Assembly (NCBI GenBank): GCA_051294375.1
Contig: CM119269.1
Coordinates: 9,484,782 to 9,548,781, forward strand
Direction: 5' to 3'
DNA from: Paraspadella gotoi
Taxonomy: Eukaryota; Chaetognatha
Length of the DNA: 64,000 bases
Part shown: positions 1 through 11,243 of the stretch, one piece after another
How positions within the stretch are numbered: position 1 is the stretch's first letter
How the letters are laid out: each line of letters starts with the position of its first letter
Program-made: the position numbers and the translations under genes
The notes under the pieces: generated by a model
Seen by the model: the letters and a program-made list of their open reading frames with translations, nothing else
What the model was told of the DNA's origin: nothing
Database searches by the model: none

Positions 1-275
1 TAAAGAAATAAAAATTTCGTCGAATACTGCTAATCCCTAAATAAGTGGTATCATTTAAAAAAAAAATTATTGTAAAAGGACCTGTGTATAGAAAGACGGC
101 ACGATGCGGCGCCGCTGGCATAGCACTGGGTGTGGCGGACCCTAAGCGTCGGAACTCCGATTAAGCGGACCGGCGCTATGATCCGCGCTTAGAGATTAGA
201 GACGCGGTGCCGAGGGGACGGAGCTGATTTAAATTTTGAATTATTTTTCCTTTCATAATAATAATAATAATAATA

Positions 276-352
<77 letters not shown>

Positions 353-604
353 TCATTCAATTTATGCCAATTTATGCCACTTAGTCTATGGGAAGCCTGA
401 GATAAAAGTGATTGTCGCTGACAGGACGCGCAGGAGAATACCCGTGACTAAGTGCGACAACTGTCTGATATAATATGGAAATAGAATTTATCCAGAGATC
501 ACAGAAAGGGTGTGAATTTGTATGCATTTTGCCTTTAAAGGACATTTCTCTGCAGCCGGTGAAAAAGGACGGAAAGGAGGGGGAGGGGCCACTATGAATG
601 CTCA
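1..604. other. No gene; AT-rich DNA with a GC-rich patch and an (AAT)n tract
   Basis: No coding signal is visible. Positions 90-235 are a GC-rich island in AT-rich DNA and may be an unidentified repeat. Positions 255-350 are a nearly pure (AAT)n microsatellite. Confidence 0.6.
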
Positions 605-2130
605 TTAGTAAGGTGGACAGCAGAAAATTTCATACAGCCTCGTACCCACCTGTAACCACTTACACTATGAAGCCATGTGTAAGGTGGAACAGCAGAAAAT
701 TCATACAGCCTCGCTACCCACCCTGTAACCAGCTTACACTATGAAGCCATTTAGTAGGTGTGACAGCAGAAGAAAAATTTCATACAGCAGCCTCGCTACC
801 CTAACCTGTAACCACTAACACTATGAGCCATTAGTAAGGTGGACAGCAGTAAAATTTCATTACAGACCTCGCCTACCACCTGTAACCACTACACTATGAA
901 GCCTATAGTAAGGTTGGACAGCAGAATAATTTCATACAGCTCGCTACCCACCTGTAACACTACCACTATGAAGCCATAGTAAGGTGGACAGCAGAAAATT
1001 TCATACAGCCCTCCTACCCACTGTAACCACTACCACTTATGAAGCCATCAGTAGGTGGACAGCAGAAAAATTTCATACAGCCTCCTAACCGCACCTGTAA
1101 CCACTACACTATTGAAAGCCATAGTAAGGTGACAGCAGAAATTTCATACAGCCTCGCTTACCACCTGTAACCACTACACTATTGAAGCCATGTTAAGGTG
1201 GGACAGCGAAAATTTCATACAGCCTCTCGCTACCCACTCTGTAACCACGTACACTTGAAGCCATAGTAGGTGGACAGCCAGGAAAATTTCATAACAGCCT
1301 CGCTACCCACCCTGTAACCACTACACTATGGAACCATTAGTAAGGTGGACAGCAGAAATATTCATTACAGGCCTCGCTACCCACCTTGTAACCACTTACA
1401 CTATGAAGCCATAGTAATGTGCAGACAGCAGAAAATTTCATACAGCCTTCGGCTACCAACCTGTAACCACTACACTATGAAGCCATAAGTAAGGTGGGAA
1501 GCAGGAAAATTTCATACAGCCTCGCTACCACCTGTAACCACTACACTATGAAGCCATAGTAAGGTGGACAGCAGGAATAATTTCATTTACAGTCCTCGCT
1601 ACCCACCTGTAACCACTACCACTATGGAAGCCATAGTAGGTGGACAGCAGAAAATTCATACAGCCTCGCTATCCCACCTGTAACCACTTACCACTATTGA
1701 AGCCATTAGTTAAGGTGGGACAGCCAGAGAAATCCATTACCAGCCCGCTACCACCTGTAACCACTTTACACTATGAAGCCATGTAGGTGCGACAGCAGAA
1801 AATTTCATACCAGCCTCAGCTACCCACCTGTAACCACTACACTATGAAGCCATAGTACGTGGACAGCAGAAAATAATTTCATACAGCCTCGTCTACCCAC
1901 CTGTATCCACCTACCACTATGAAGCCATTAGTACAGTGGATCAGCAGAAAATGTTCATACAGCCTCGCTACGCCACCTGTAAACCACTACACTATGAAGC
2001 CTAGTCAAGGTGCGACAGCAGAAAATTTCATACAGCCTCGCTACCCACCTGTAACCCACTTACAACTATTGAAGCCATTAGTAGGTGGACAGCAGAAAAT
2101 TTCATACAGCCTCGCTACCCACCTGTAACC
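605..2130. repeat. Satellite array, ~70-bp unit, about 22 copies
   Basis: A unit of about 70 bp repeats head to tail. Recognisable blocks are AAGGTGGACAGCAGAAAAT, TTTCATACAGCCTCGCTACC and CACCTGTAACCACTACACTA. Copies are nearly identical except for frequent 1-3 base insertions and deletions, with few substitutions. That pattern suggests uncorrected long-read errors over a homogeneous satellite rather than old divergence. Short open frames inside it are by-products. Confidence 0.95.
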
Positions 2131-2277
2131 ACCCCCGGGGGGGCGTTCACATTTTGGTTCGAGTTCATTTCGCTTCACCGCCTTCAAAGTTGAAATCACT
2201 CCCCGACGTTTTCAATTTCACGTCTGGATTCGAGGAGAGAGAGAGGAGGAGTAGAGAAGAGAGAAGGAGAGAGAGAG

Positions 2278-2311
<34 letters not shown>

Positions 2312-3737
2312 TTGGTCATTTGGTTAATCTCTGATCTCACTCAGGAGGAGGAAAAGGGGAGGGGAGAGGAGAGGGAGAAAGAGGAGGTAGGGGGTATATG
2401 GTGTCAGAGGAGGGAGAATACGTCGAGATGAAATAGGAAATTGGGAGGGGACAGATTGACGCCATATGGACAAGAAAGAGTGGACATTTGAAGACAAAGA
2501 AAACAGGGAATGAGGAGAAGTGAATGAATGGAATAAGTGGAATTGGAGATCTGGTTTAGCGAAAAAATTGACTCTTTACTATTTAGATATGTTTTGAATG
2601 CTTAAAGTCGTAAACTTTTTTTGTTTTAAAGTTAAACATTTTTATTATCATCGTTAAACCTAAAACGACTTCCTTCAGATTTTGGAAAAACGAGGAAGAG
2701 AAAGCGGAGAGAAAGAAAGAAGCGGACAACGAGATTTTGGAAAGAGAAAGAAACAAAACTGGCAACTTGGAAAGAAAAAAGATGGAAGGCGGCAACTGGG
2801 AAAGATCAGAAAATGCAAAAGTGAGGATAAGTTACGAAGTTCTTTAAGTTATTGCGTTTTGCCCCAATTATTGGCTTATACTTCAAGGGGAGTCACCTTA
2901 AATGGAAAAATAAATATTTATTTCTAATACTTTTTATTCAATACAAAATAAAATGTTTACTATTGAGATAAATATTTTAAATTTTTTTAAAATTATTTGA
3001 AATTAAAATAAAGTATTAATTATAATATGATTTTATTAATTTTTAATTTGAGTGAATTTTATAATTATCTTTGCTCTCAGTTTTCGATGATCACCCTGTA
3101 GTTCTGTCTTTAAAACGAAATTGCCATTTTTACGAACGCTAAAGGAGAAAAGTCGTCAGTCGTCTTCCCAGCCTCCGCTGCCAAAGATTACGAAATAGAC
3201 GGCGGCGGCGGCGGCTGCGGCGGTGGCGGCGGCGGCGGCGGTGGCGGCGGCGGCGGCGGCGGCGGCAGCGCTAAACTCATTCTCGGCACAAGCGAAGACA
3301 ATAAAAAAAAAAATTAAAATAAAATTCTAAAATGTTCAAACTATTTAAAAATTGTCTAGTTCAGTAGGCGCTGTAAAGTACTCATGTTAATTTTAAAAAC
3401 AAAAAATTCTATAACGATGACATAAAAAAAAAATCATCTGTTCACGTGATCATTTCCACGTCTGTTCATCTGTTCACGTGATAAATCGTCATCATTTCCG
3501 GGTCGATCTTTTTGTTTGTTTTGACGTTTGAGTCGTAAACTATAACGTAGTGATGATGGTTGTCGTCGTCGTCATCGTCGTCGTCGTCGTCGTCTGTCAT
3601 AGTAAATGACAAAAATGATTTCTGGTCGTCAAAAGCGAAAGTCTCGCGGGATGTCGCCGACGACGACGATAACGACGACGGCGACGACTACGATATAAAT
3701 AATACTGGGATGACAAAGATAACGACAAACGACAAAC
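2131..3737. repeat. (GA)n, GGC and GTC repeats in non-coding DNA
   Basis: Positions 2230-2310 are (GA)n and 2340-2420 are purine-rich. Positions 3196-3271 are an almost pure GGC trinucleotide tract, which could mark a CpG-rich promoter or 5' UTR. Two perfect TCACGTGA E-box octamers lie at 3442-3449 and 3474-3481, inside a short direct duplication. Positions 3555-3595 are (GTC)n. No convincing exon was found. Confidence 0.6.
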
Positions 3738-4107
3738 GGCCTTATTTTCCCACAACGGCCCATATCATTTTAAATTCGGAATGACGTTAATTTTTAGAGT
3801 TAAATTAGGTTTAAAGTTAAGTTTAAAAATTAAATTAATAAGATATTTTTAATTAAGGTGTTGGATTTTGTTAATAATTAGAGTTAGGGATTTTGGTTAG
3901 AGATTAGTGTTTAGGGTTAGAGTTAAAAGTTAGGGATAATAGTTTCGGGTTAAGGTTCAGGATTAAGATAGAGTTAAGAAATAAGGTTATGGATCAGGGT
4001 TAGGCATTATATTATAGTTTAAGTATATTTTTTAGATCAAATATTAAAATTAAAATTAAATTTTGGAATAATCGAACAGAAATGGGGTACTCTCGGAAAA
4101 GAGAGCC
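3738..4107 (+). mobile_element. MITE-like repeat with TTAGGG-rich interior, copy 1
   Basis: The 5' end GGCCTTATTTTCC and the reverse complement of the 3' end (GGCTCTCTTTTCC) are imperfect terminal inverted repeats. The interior holds many degenerate GTTAGGG-type words, and AACAGAAATGGGGT lies just before the 3' end. The same end and interior structure recurs at 20277-20403 and 59094-59355, so this is a dispersed non-autonomous element. No coding sequence is present. Confidence 0.65.
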
Positions 4108-5374
4108 AATTTTTTTCTTACTTCCCACGGGAATGACATTTTTACTGGCAATGAAAGTATACAATTGAAAGTATACAATTGTAATTGAAATTGTAATTGT
4201 AATTGAAAGTATACAATTGGTAGCAGCAATGTCACCCTCGATTTGGCTCCGTCTCCTTTTTCTCCACCTCTTCTTCTTCCTTCTCTTCCTTCTCCTCCTC
4301 CTCCTCATCCTCTTCCTCATCCTCCTTATCTTTTCTCATCAGCCAACAGGTGACGTTAATGTAATGGACAAACATCGACTCTAAATATCGATGAAATATT
4401 TCATGCACTTGATACAAGCGTGTGCTGTGTCTTGTCAAACCATTTCTATTAAAATGATTATGCGTCGCTCAACTGTAAACTGTAAATAGTATAAAAAAGT
4501 ATATACACTTTAAAACTCATATATATTGGTTGTAACAATTTCATATACATACCTATATATAATTTATTAGATATTTTATATATATCATATCATACATTAT
4601 ATAAAATTGAAAGGAACCTTTTCCAAAAAAAAAAAAGTAGTGGGCTTCCTGAGGTAGACCGCAGAGAAAAGGCATCTCTGTGCGGAAGGCCGAGCTTATT
4701 TTATTTCCTGCGAATTTATGACCCCTTTTAAGTTTGCGTTGCCTCGTCTATTGATCGCGAAACTTGAAGCAGAAACCAGAAAGAGAAAAATCTGGTTGGA
4801 GTAAACATGAGGAGAAAACCAAATACCAATGCAATATTGCAACGCGAGGCCCGTTGGGCGTCGGGTCTCTGACGTTGGGGCTTGGGGTTTCCAATACCGT
4901 CGTCCGTTAAAGGGAATCGGCAAAATCGGCAGAAATAGGAAAAATTCCCGTGGTCAAGACGAAGTGACTTAAAATGCTTTGCGATAAAATGCTGTAACCG
5001 TAACACTGCAAGCGTCCAATGTGAAATGGTCGGACGATGTCAATTTTATCGCGAGACCATCGTATAAGCCCTCAAGGTGATTATGCTGAGAGCCTAATTG
5101 ATATGTGGGTGGGTGGTTAATATGCTCTTTTGTTTACTATCCAACTTCGAATATTATGAATGTCGCAGCATCGATGTTGAGATAATGTTTTCATTCGTTA
5201 TCTTTTTAGTTGCGCCGCGAGTACTGGCGGAGCAACTCTATAAGTCACTTTTCGTTCGATCTGTTGGTCGGTCGATCAGTATGTCTGTCCGTTAGTCTGC
5301 CCCACTTACACTAAAGATGTGTAGTCATAAGTTGCATAAGTTAACCCCGCCAATAAGCATGATACCTTCAGACG
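4108..5374. other. No gene seen
   Basis: AT-rich DNA with a short repeat of GAAAGTATACAATT near 4155-4220 and a pyrimidine-rich tract at 4250-4340. The open frames on the minus strand at 4700-5000 show no recognisable domain or credible splice sites. Confidence 0.5.
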
Positions 5375-5580
5375 TGACCAGGTGGCTTATTGAGTAAAGC
5401 CGTCAGCTCATGAACATTAGGTACCAGATTAAATACCAACCCGGGACCTACCTTGCGGGAAGCGTGGGGACGGCCGTAAGCTTCCTTGGGGCGTGGTATA
5501 CCCAGATCTCATTTCATGGCTGCTCGAGGCGGTTAAACAAGTTGCGGATAACACTCTTCAGCCCCCCTTAACTTGCCCAT
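5375..5580 (+). repeat. SINE-like repeat
   Basis: A ~200-bp GC-rich segment begins GTGGCTTATTGAGTAAAGCC. A truncated relative starts at about 19302 (GTGGCTTATCGAGTAAAGTC, followed by a similar CATGA block and CCAACCC). The head loosely resembles a tRNA-type internal promoter, but the box B match is weak. Repeat status rests on the two copies seen here; a SINE origin is inference. Confidence 0.45.
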
Positions 5581-5967
5581 AGTTAGTTGCTAATTTGTTA
5601 AGGCAGGAAAAAACCTAAATGTAAGGTACTAATAGCGCCCCTTTTTGTTTTTAAAGAAATCTCCTATAAACTATAAAAAATAAAAGACGTTATTCCAATG
5701 CAATACGTGTCGGAAATACACGGAAATACAGGGGATAAATAAGTCGCTGCGGCGCAACACAACACTTGAATTTCCCTTTTTTTTTTTTTTTTTCATCTTT
5801 TCTTTTTTTTTCGTTGCTCGTTTGTTTGATTTAATTTTGGGCAAACAGCGCCGACGCCGCAAAAGTATTGATTCCTTCGCGGCCGACAAAATCAACTTCA
5901 TAAGAATAAAATACTTTCCAGTGAAAGCTCTTTATCTTTATCTCAGGCAAAGACTGCCCTAAATTTA

Positions 5968-6011
<44 letters not shown>

Positions 6012-6012
6012 C

Positions 6013-8564
6013 ATGCCTCCCCCAATACTTCGCGTTCTCACTCTCGACTACCGCCCTTACGCTTACCTCTCCCACGGTCAATGGCACGGCCTTTGCATCG
6101 AACTCTTGGACCGACTGAAGAGAGAGTTGGGATTCGACTACACCCTCTCAATTTTGGAGAGCGGGGGCTTTGGCAGCCGCGACCCCAACGGGTCGTGGAC
6201 GGGGCTGATCGGGGCCGTGCAGCGGCAGGAGGTGGACATGGCCATTCAGGTGAGTGAAAGGGTAAGGCGGGTGTTGATCATGATACGGAGTATAAGAGAA
6301 AATTTTGTAATAATTAGACTAATTGAATATTAATATACTTTATAATTTGTATCATTTTAATATATATTTATTTTTAATTCAAGGTTTTCAAAAAATTTGG
6401 CGTTTTTCATCGTTAAAAACGCCTTATAAACCGTTAAATCTTATAAATCTTATAAATCTTATAAATCTAATATCTATAACATACACCTTCACACATGTCA
6501 TTGTTGTCATTGTTTTGGATATTTACGGGTATTTTAGAATTTTGCTCTGATCATTTAATGTAATTCCATCCTCCCTTAGAGTGTAGCTTGCCCCAAATTA
6601 TGTGTGCCTAATGCCCAGTGGGTCTGGGAGATTTTTCTGGCATCAGCCTATAATTCCGGAATTTTTGATCTGGCGTTTGGCTTTCTACTGGTGGTTAAAT
6701 CAGCCCATCACTCCTATATAAAGAACTGTTCTGACCAGAGCTACCACGAAGGACTTTCAGATTGATTATCACACAACACGGGACGAATTCCCAGAAGCCC
6801 TTATGAACGATGCTTCATTCATTGAATGAATGAATGAATGAATGAATGAATGAATGAATGAATGAATGAATGAATGAATGAATGTAAGAATATATGAATG
6901 AATGAATGTGAAATTTGACATAAATTTGACATAAAATGCCATTTAACCTCCCCTATTCCAGAGTATCTCCATTACTGCCGATCGGGCCGACGTTGTTGAC
7001 TTCACATCCGTGATCCAAGCAACGGGGCTGTCCGCAGCCCTCGTGCCTGCTCGGGTATCCCCCGGCCTTTTTCAGTTCCTTCTCCCTTTCTCCACCAAAC
7101 TGTGGCTGACCTTCTTCGCGAGCTTTCTCGTCTGCACCCTGGCCCACTGGGCTCTTTATGCCCTCGAGTCGAAGCCGGTCGGGCTCATGGGCTGCGCCTG
7201 GATCGTCTTTTGTCTCTTCGTTCCGGTCGGTGATCACGTGACTCCGAAAAGTTTCGGCGGAAGAATTTTAACTGGTATTTGTGGGGTCACTTCGCTGGTG
7301 ATAGTCGCCAGGTAAGGCTGGTCCGGGGACGGGTTCATAAGCTCTCTGAGTCTCTCTCTCCTAGGTGGGATTCCCATAAATGTCTACTCGAATTGACCGT
7401 TTAGAAATGATTTCTTCTATATATACGTAGATTTGATCGGCAACTATGAAATTTAAATAGAATATAAAAATCTTGTGGATAATTAAGCATTTTTACCGTG
7501 TAACAAATAACCAATTTCTGCGGCCTACTAAAATAAAATGCCGGAGAATACAGCTTTGTTCTATTAGTAATTCCACGATCCCTTCCAAGCTACACCGCCA
7601 ACTTGGCGGCTTTCATGACCGCCTCCGCCGTCAACAACTCAGTTGATTCTGTCCACGACGTCCTCAACCAGTCGAGCATCCCAGTCTTCATCTTTGGATC
7701 TGGATCCATCAGGGAATTCTTCAAGCACAACCCCAAGGAGGTCGTTCGTCTCGCGTCTCAAAGGATCGAGAGGCACAGACGGTTTTGGTTTCATCCTGAC
7801 GACATCTTGGAGATTCTTAAGGGAAGTTGAGGTTTTAGACGAAGACGACGACGACGATGACGACGACGACGATAACGATGACCATGACTAGTTTTTTAAG
7901 GGATGTCAAGAAATTTCAAAGGTGTTTTTTGTCATTTTTGTTTTGATTTTATCATTTTTTTTACCTGGTTTTTTTATGTTTTCGGTGGGCCTCCGGTTTT
8001 TCTTAACAACCCTGAAACCGTGTTACACAATAATTAATATTTTTTTTATTCATGAAGACTATTTATATTTATTATAAATTTGTTTTTTTCATTAACAGTT
8101 TGTAATCTCCTCCTCCTCCTCCTTCTTCCTCCTCCTCTCATTCCTTTCCTCAACATCCTCCTCCACTTCCTCCAGAGAGGCGACGCCGTCGTCGCCGAGG
8201 CCGACACCCTCCGGATGTTGCGTCACGAGAATTGCGACGTCGACATCCGGGTCATGGAGCCGATCTCTGTCGACCTTCACGCTTGGCCCATGCCTCGCGG
8301 CCATCCTCTTCTCCCCAACATCTCTTCAAGGATCATGCGGCTGCAGAGCAGCGGGGAAATCCCAAACCTTATCGGATCCTACGCCTGTCCGAGGAAGTCG
8401 CCTCTCAGTAGTGTCCGCCTGGACGTGGAGGATATGGCGGCCTGTTCGGCCTGGCGGCGGCGGGGGTGGCGGCTGGGGTGTTGTTTGGGGTGGGGGAAAG
8501 ATGGATGAGGGGGAAGAATAGTTTTGGAACTGAGAGAAAAGGAGAAATTGAAAGGAAGGAATGA
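6013..8564 (+). CDS. Ionotropic receptor (IR) / divergent iGluR-family channel, frameshifted near the 3' end
   Basis: Likely a ligand-gated cation channel of the arthropod IR chemoreceptor family. Exons: 6013-6249, 6962-7311, 7590 to about 7825, and about 8180-8564. The first exon encodes ligand-binding lobe S1 (LRVLTLDYRPYAY...GLCIELLDRL). The second continues with ITADRADVVDF, which keeps the ligand-binding Arg of the iGluR ITxxRxxVVDF motif, then M1 and the pore loop. Exon 3 opens with the hallmark M3 motif SYTANLAAF, split across the intron as AG|C. Exon 4 carries the end of S2. Its frame runs to TGA at 8506, but M4 (GGLFGLAAAGVAAGVLFGVGE) is in another frame ending at 8562-8564, consistent with one missing G near 8437. 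The exon 3/4 junction is the least certain. There is no amino-terminal domain or visible signal peptide. The start is the ATG after a (CT)n tract; an upstream exon spliced at about 5947 is possible. Confidence 0.85.
6571..6907. repeat. Retroposon-like segment ending in a (TGAA)n microsatellite
   Basis: Within IR intron 1, a moderately GC-rich ~240-bp segment (6571-6820) runs directly into about 20 copies of TGAA (6823-6907). A unique body with a simple tail is typical of SINEs, but no internal promoter boxes were recognised. Confidence 0.4.
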
Positions 8565-8576
8565 GATTATTATCAG

Positions 8577-8582
8577 AATAAA
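8577..8582 (+). promoter_or_regulatory. AATAAA polyadenylation signal of the IR gene
   Basis: AATAAA lies 13 bases after the stop codon of the frameshift-corrected reading (8562-8564). Its position supports that stop as the true end of the coding region. Confidence 0.55.
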
Positions 8583-10059
8583 ATTTTGTATATATAATAT
8601 ATTATATCCTCGATTTCTGTTATTTCTCAAAACTCAAATAATAAATTTTGTAATTAACCGGTCATTTTATTTACGTAGAGAATCATTGGGACAACATCCT
8701 AATTCTCCTTTCATTCAGTAAATAATTAATAAGCTATCCTGCCCCGGTCTTAGAGCTTAGAGCTTTCTTTCTTACAACAAAATACGTACGTAATAAAAGC
8801 TAAAAATCATATCATTAATAGTACTTTCTTTTTCTATAAAGTCTTTCTTAAATTAGCGCCGCGAGTAATGTGTCCCAGTGTGTCACGTTTTAAATGTTCA
8901 TGAGTCGGGTAATACTGCATCGGTTAAGTTCATATTTGGTAGGAAAGTAGGGTACCATGTGACTTATCACGTGCGCATGTATCATACTTGTATCGACACG
9001 GGATCAACTACAAAAGCTAATACATGACCTAGTATTAAATGTGGCATAATGCATGACATACTTGGCAGACTGTTAAGTTATTAGTAAATGCTTCTTGTGC
9101 CTATGTATCATACCATGTAAAAACACGGTCACGTAATTTTGTGTAATATTTTCTGGTTAGAGTTGAAACTTTGTATATAAGTAATCAACCATAAGACGAC
9201 ATATATTTTCAGAGTCATGATTCTGGCAGGATTAGATTCAATTGATAGCTGATAATAGATTCGGTCTTTGCGTACCAGAAAAAAAAATGAAACTTAGTAG
9301 TATAGTGGACTAAAATCCACTAACCGTTCATCAGCGATAAGAAAGTCACTGCGTCTTCTTTGGACTGTCCTCAGTTTAGTTTTTGACTGATCTAAGAAAA
9401 GTGAAGTAAAAAGCCTTTTCTAAGTCGAAATTATTTTGGTTCCTGCCTCGTCTTGTTTAAAAAACCTTACGACCAAAAGTCATTACTATTCTTTTTAGAA
9501 ACATAATTTATTTATTTCATAAAAATTGAAACGGAACAACATAATGATAGAGGAGACATTTAATTAAATGTATTGGGTAACGTTTAAGGCAAAGAAACAA
9601 ATTTACGGAGGAGGAGGAGGAGGAGGAAGAAGAAGACCACATACGAAGTAATAAAATGTCTAATAATGCCCATAAATATATCAAGGTTGTCTCAGTTTCA
9701 AAGGATTTTTAAGAATATTTCCACTGAGTCAGTTGCCTTATTTAAATAGTATGTCACAGTTTTTGGCTTTAAAACTCTGCAAGAATTAAGAAAGAAATGA
9801 TAATAATGACGATAAATTTAATAACAATTTTTTTGGTAAATGCTGTCGTCAGGAATGATACGGTCAAATTTCTTTATCATTGAATTAAATAGAAAAATAT
9901 TTTTTTAAAAATTCTAGTTTTAATTTGAAATTCAAGATTTTCCATTTAAAAACATTTTCGAACAAAAATAATCCCTTTGAAGTAAGACACTGAGAATTTT
10001 TTACAACGTTTAACACAACACGAATAAAAAAAAATACAAAGTAATAGATTTAGTTGCAA
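8583..10059. other. No gene seen; intergenic between convergent genes
   Basis: AT-rich DNA between the + strand IR gene and the - strand GPCR gene. A GGA/GAA tract occurs at 9607-9635. A 3'-terminal GPCR exon might lie here or up to 11.2 kb, because the last recognised GPCR exon ends at a strong donor, but none was identified. Confidence 0.5.
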
Positions 10060-10580
10060 AGTTTTTTAGTGTTACAAAAACAACGGTGAAAAAATGAAAC
10101 AAAATGCGGACATGTTTCGGCTCTGATGATAGTCTTCTTCAGCGCGAATTTGATTTGTGAAAATTGTTTTTTTACAGAATTTGAAGTGAGAGAGACCGAG
10201 GTGAAGGTTTCCACCCAAAATTGAGAAAAGGACAGTGATTGGTTGAGGACAGATTAGGTGAGGACTAATAGAGTGAGGAAGAGTGAAAGAGAAATGAAAT
10301 TTAGTCAAATTTTTGAGATACAGTGTTTAACTGTGAAAAATAACAATTAACTAATATGAATTAAGAGTATTTGTCCACACTTAACCTGTCCTTTACCTTT
10401 ACTGTACTTTTCTCAATTATTTGTTGGAAACCTTTTTCTATGTCCCTCTTTCCCTCTCTCTCTCTAATTTCAAATTCTGTGAAAAACTATTTTAACAAAT
10501 CAAATTCGCACTGAAGAAGGCTCTCATCACATCAGAGCCGAAACATGTATCATTTTTCACCGTTGTTTTTTAAACAATAA
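10060..10580. mobile_element. Non-coding inverted-repeat element with hammerhead ribozyme cores (pLTR pair or retrozyme-like)
   Basis: Arms at about 10065-10265 and 10385-10575 are imperfect inverted copies. Right arm, + strand: CTGAAGA (10511-10517), stem II GGCTC/GAGCC (10519-10523 with 10535-10539), GAAAC (10540-10544), then ATGTA. This has the hammerhead conserved core with cleavage triplet GTA. Left arm, - strand, 10142 to 10109: CTGAAGA, a partly decayed stem II, GAAAC and GTC. The ends match the style of the Penelope-like element at 22.1-24.0 kb. No protein is encoded. Confidence 0.7.
10511..10549 (+). ncRNA. Hammerhead ribozyme core
   Basis: Ordered core: CUGAAGA, an intact 5-bp stem II with an 11-nt loop, GAAA, and a short CAUG stem III before GUA. 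Stem III of this palindromic kind is known in Penelope-associated hammerheads, which often need a dimer to cleave. Helix I pairing was not resolved by eye. Confidence 0.65.
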
Positions 10581-11243
10581 AAAACTTGGCATCTAAAACT
10601 TATCAACTACAACAAAACGAAAGAAATTAAACTTTGCCTACAAAATATTAGAAAATTTTAAATGAAAAGTTAGCTGCAATATGAGACATTTTGTGATATC
10701 ACAAAACTTGTGATATTGTGACCAGCATGAAATATTTTCATTTGGCTAAATTTTTAGGGATTGATCTAAAGTAGAAAATAGAGAATGAAAAATTGGTTCT
10801 TGATGAGATAGAATAGACTCATTCATCACGAGAATATTTGTGAGCCCGGCCGGTTAGCCGTTTGAGGTGAGCCAAGCTCTCACCGGCCTTCACAACATGG
10901 CTTGTGAGTCATTAGACCCGTTGGATTTGCTGCTGTCTTTTGCTGCCTGATAAACAGTGAGATGCATGGAGTTGCTTCGAGGGCGAGAAGCCCCTTGCGT
11001 CGAATTCCGCTGGAATGCATGACAGAAATTGATATGATTTGAATGTTTGGCATTCATTCAGTCATTCATTCTATAATTTGTTCATTCATTATTTAATCAA
11101 CTCGCTTATTAATTCTTTCACTCTTTCAATTAGTAGCTATTTTTATTCATTTGGGATAGTTTTTTTTTTTAAACTTAATTATTAAAGATTTGTACTTATA
11201 TTTTTATTTATTCATTTATTCATCAGCATTCTCGACTACTCAC
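10581..11243. other. No exon recognised; includes a GC-rich repeat-like patch
   Basis: Positions 10845-11030 are a GC-rich patch with local hairpin potential (GGTGAGCC...GCTCTCACC) that looks like an inserted repeat, flanked by CATTCATT words at 11055-11100. If the GPCR tail continues past the donor at 11243, its last exon may lie here. Confidence 0.35.

Noticed and set aside
605-2130. CRISPR array
   Set aside because: Units are head-to-tail with no unique spacers, in a eukaryotic context.
2230-2310. Arg/Glu- and Ser/Leu-rich open frames over (GA)n and (CT)n tracts here and throughout the window
   Set aside because: Dinucleotide repeats have no stops in some frames; these ORFs have no domains, splice sites or codon signal.
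3895-4010. TTAGGG-like words suggesting telomeric repeat
   Set aside because: Words are irregular and mixed, and the same composition lies inside dispersed copies at 59.1 kb, so it is the interior of a MITE-like element.
7643-7891. Asp-rich frame after IR exon 3
   Set aside because: It is the wrong frame of exon 3 followed by a (GAC)n tract in the intron.
8524-8721. Separate small gene after the IR gene
   Set aside because: It overlaps the restored M4 and C-terminal tail of the IR in a different frame and has no features of its own.
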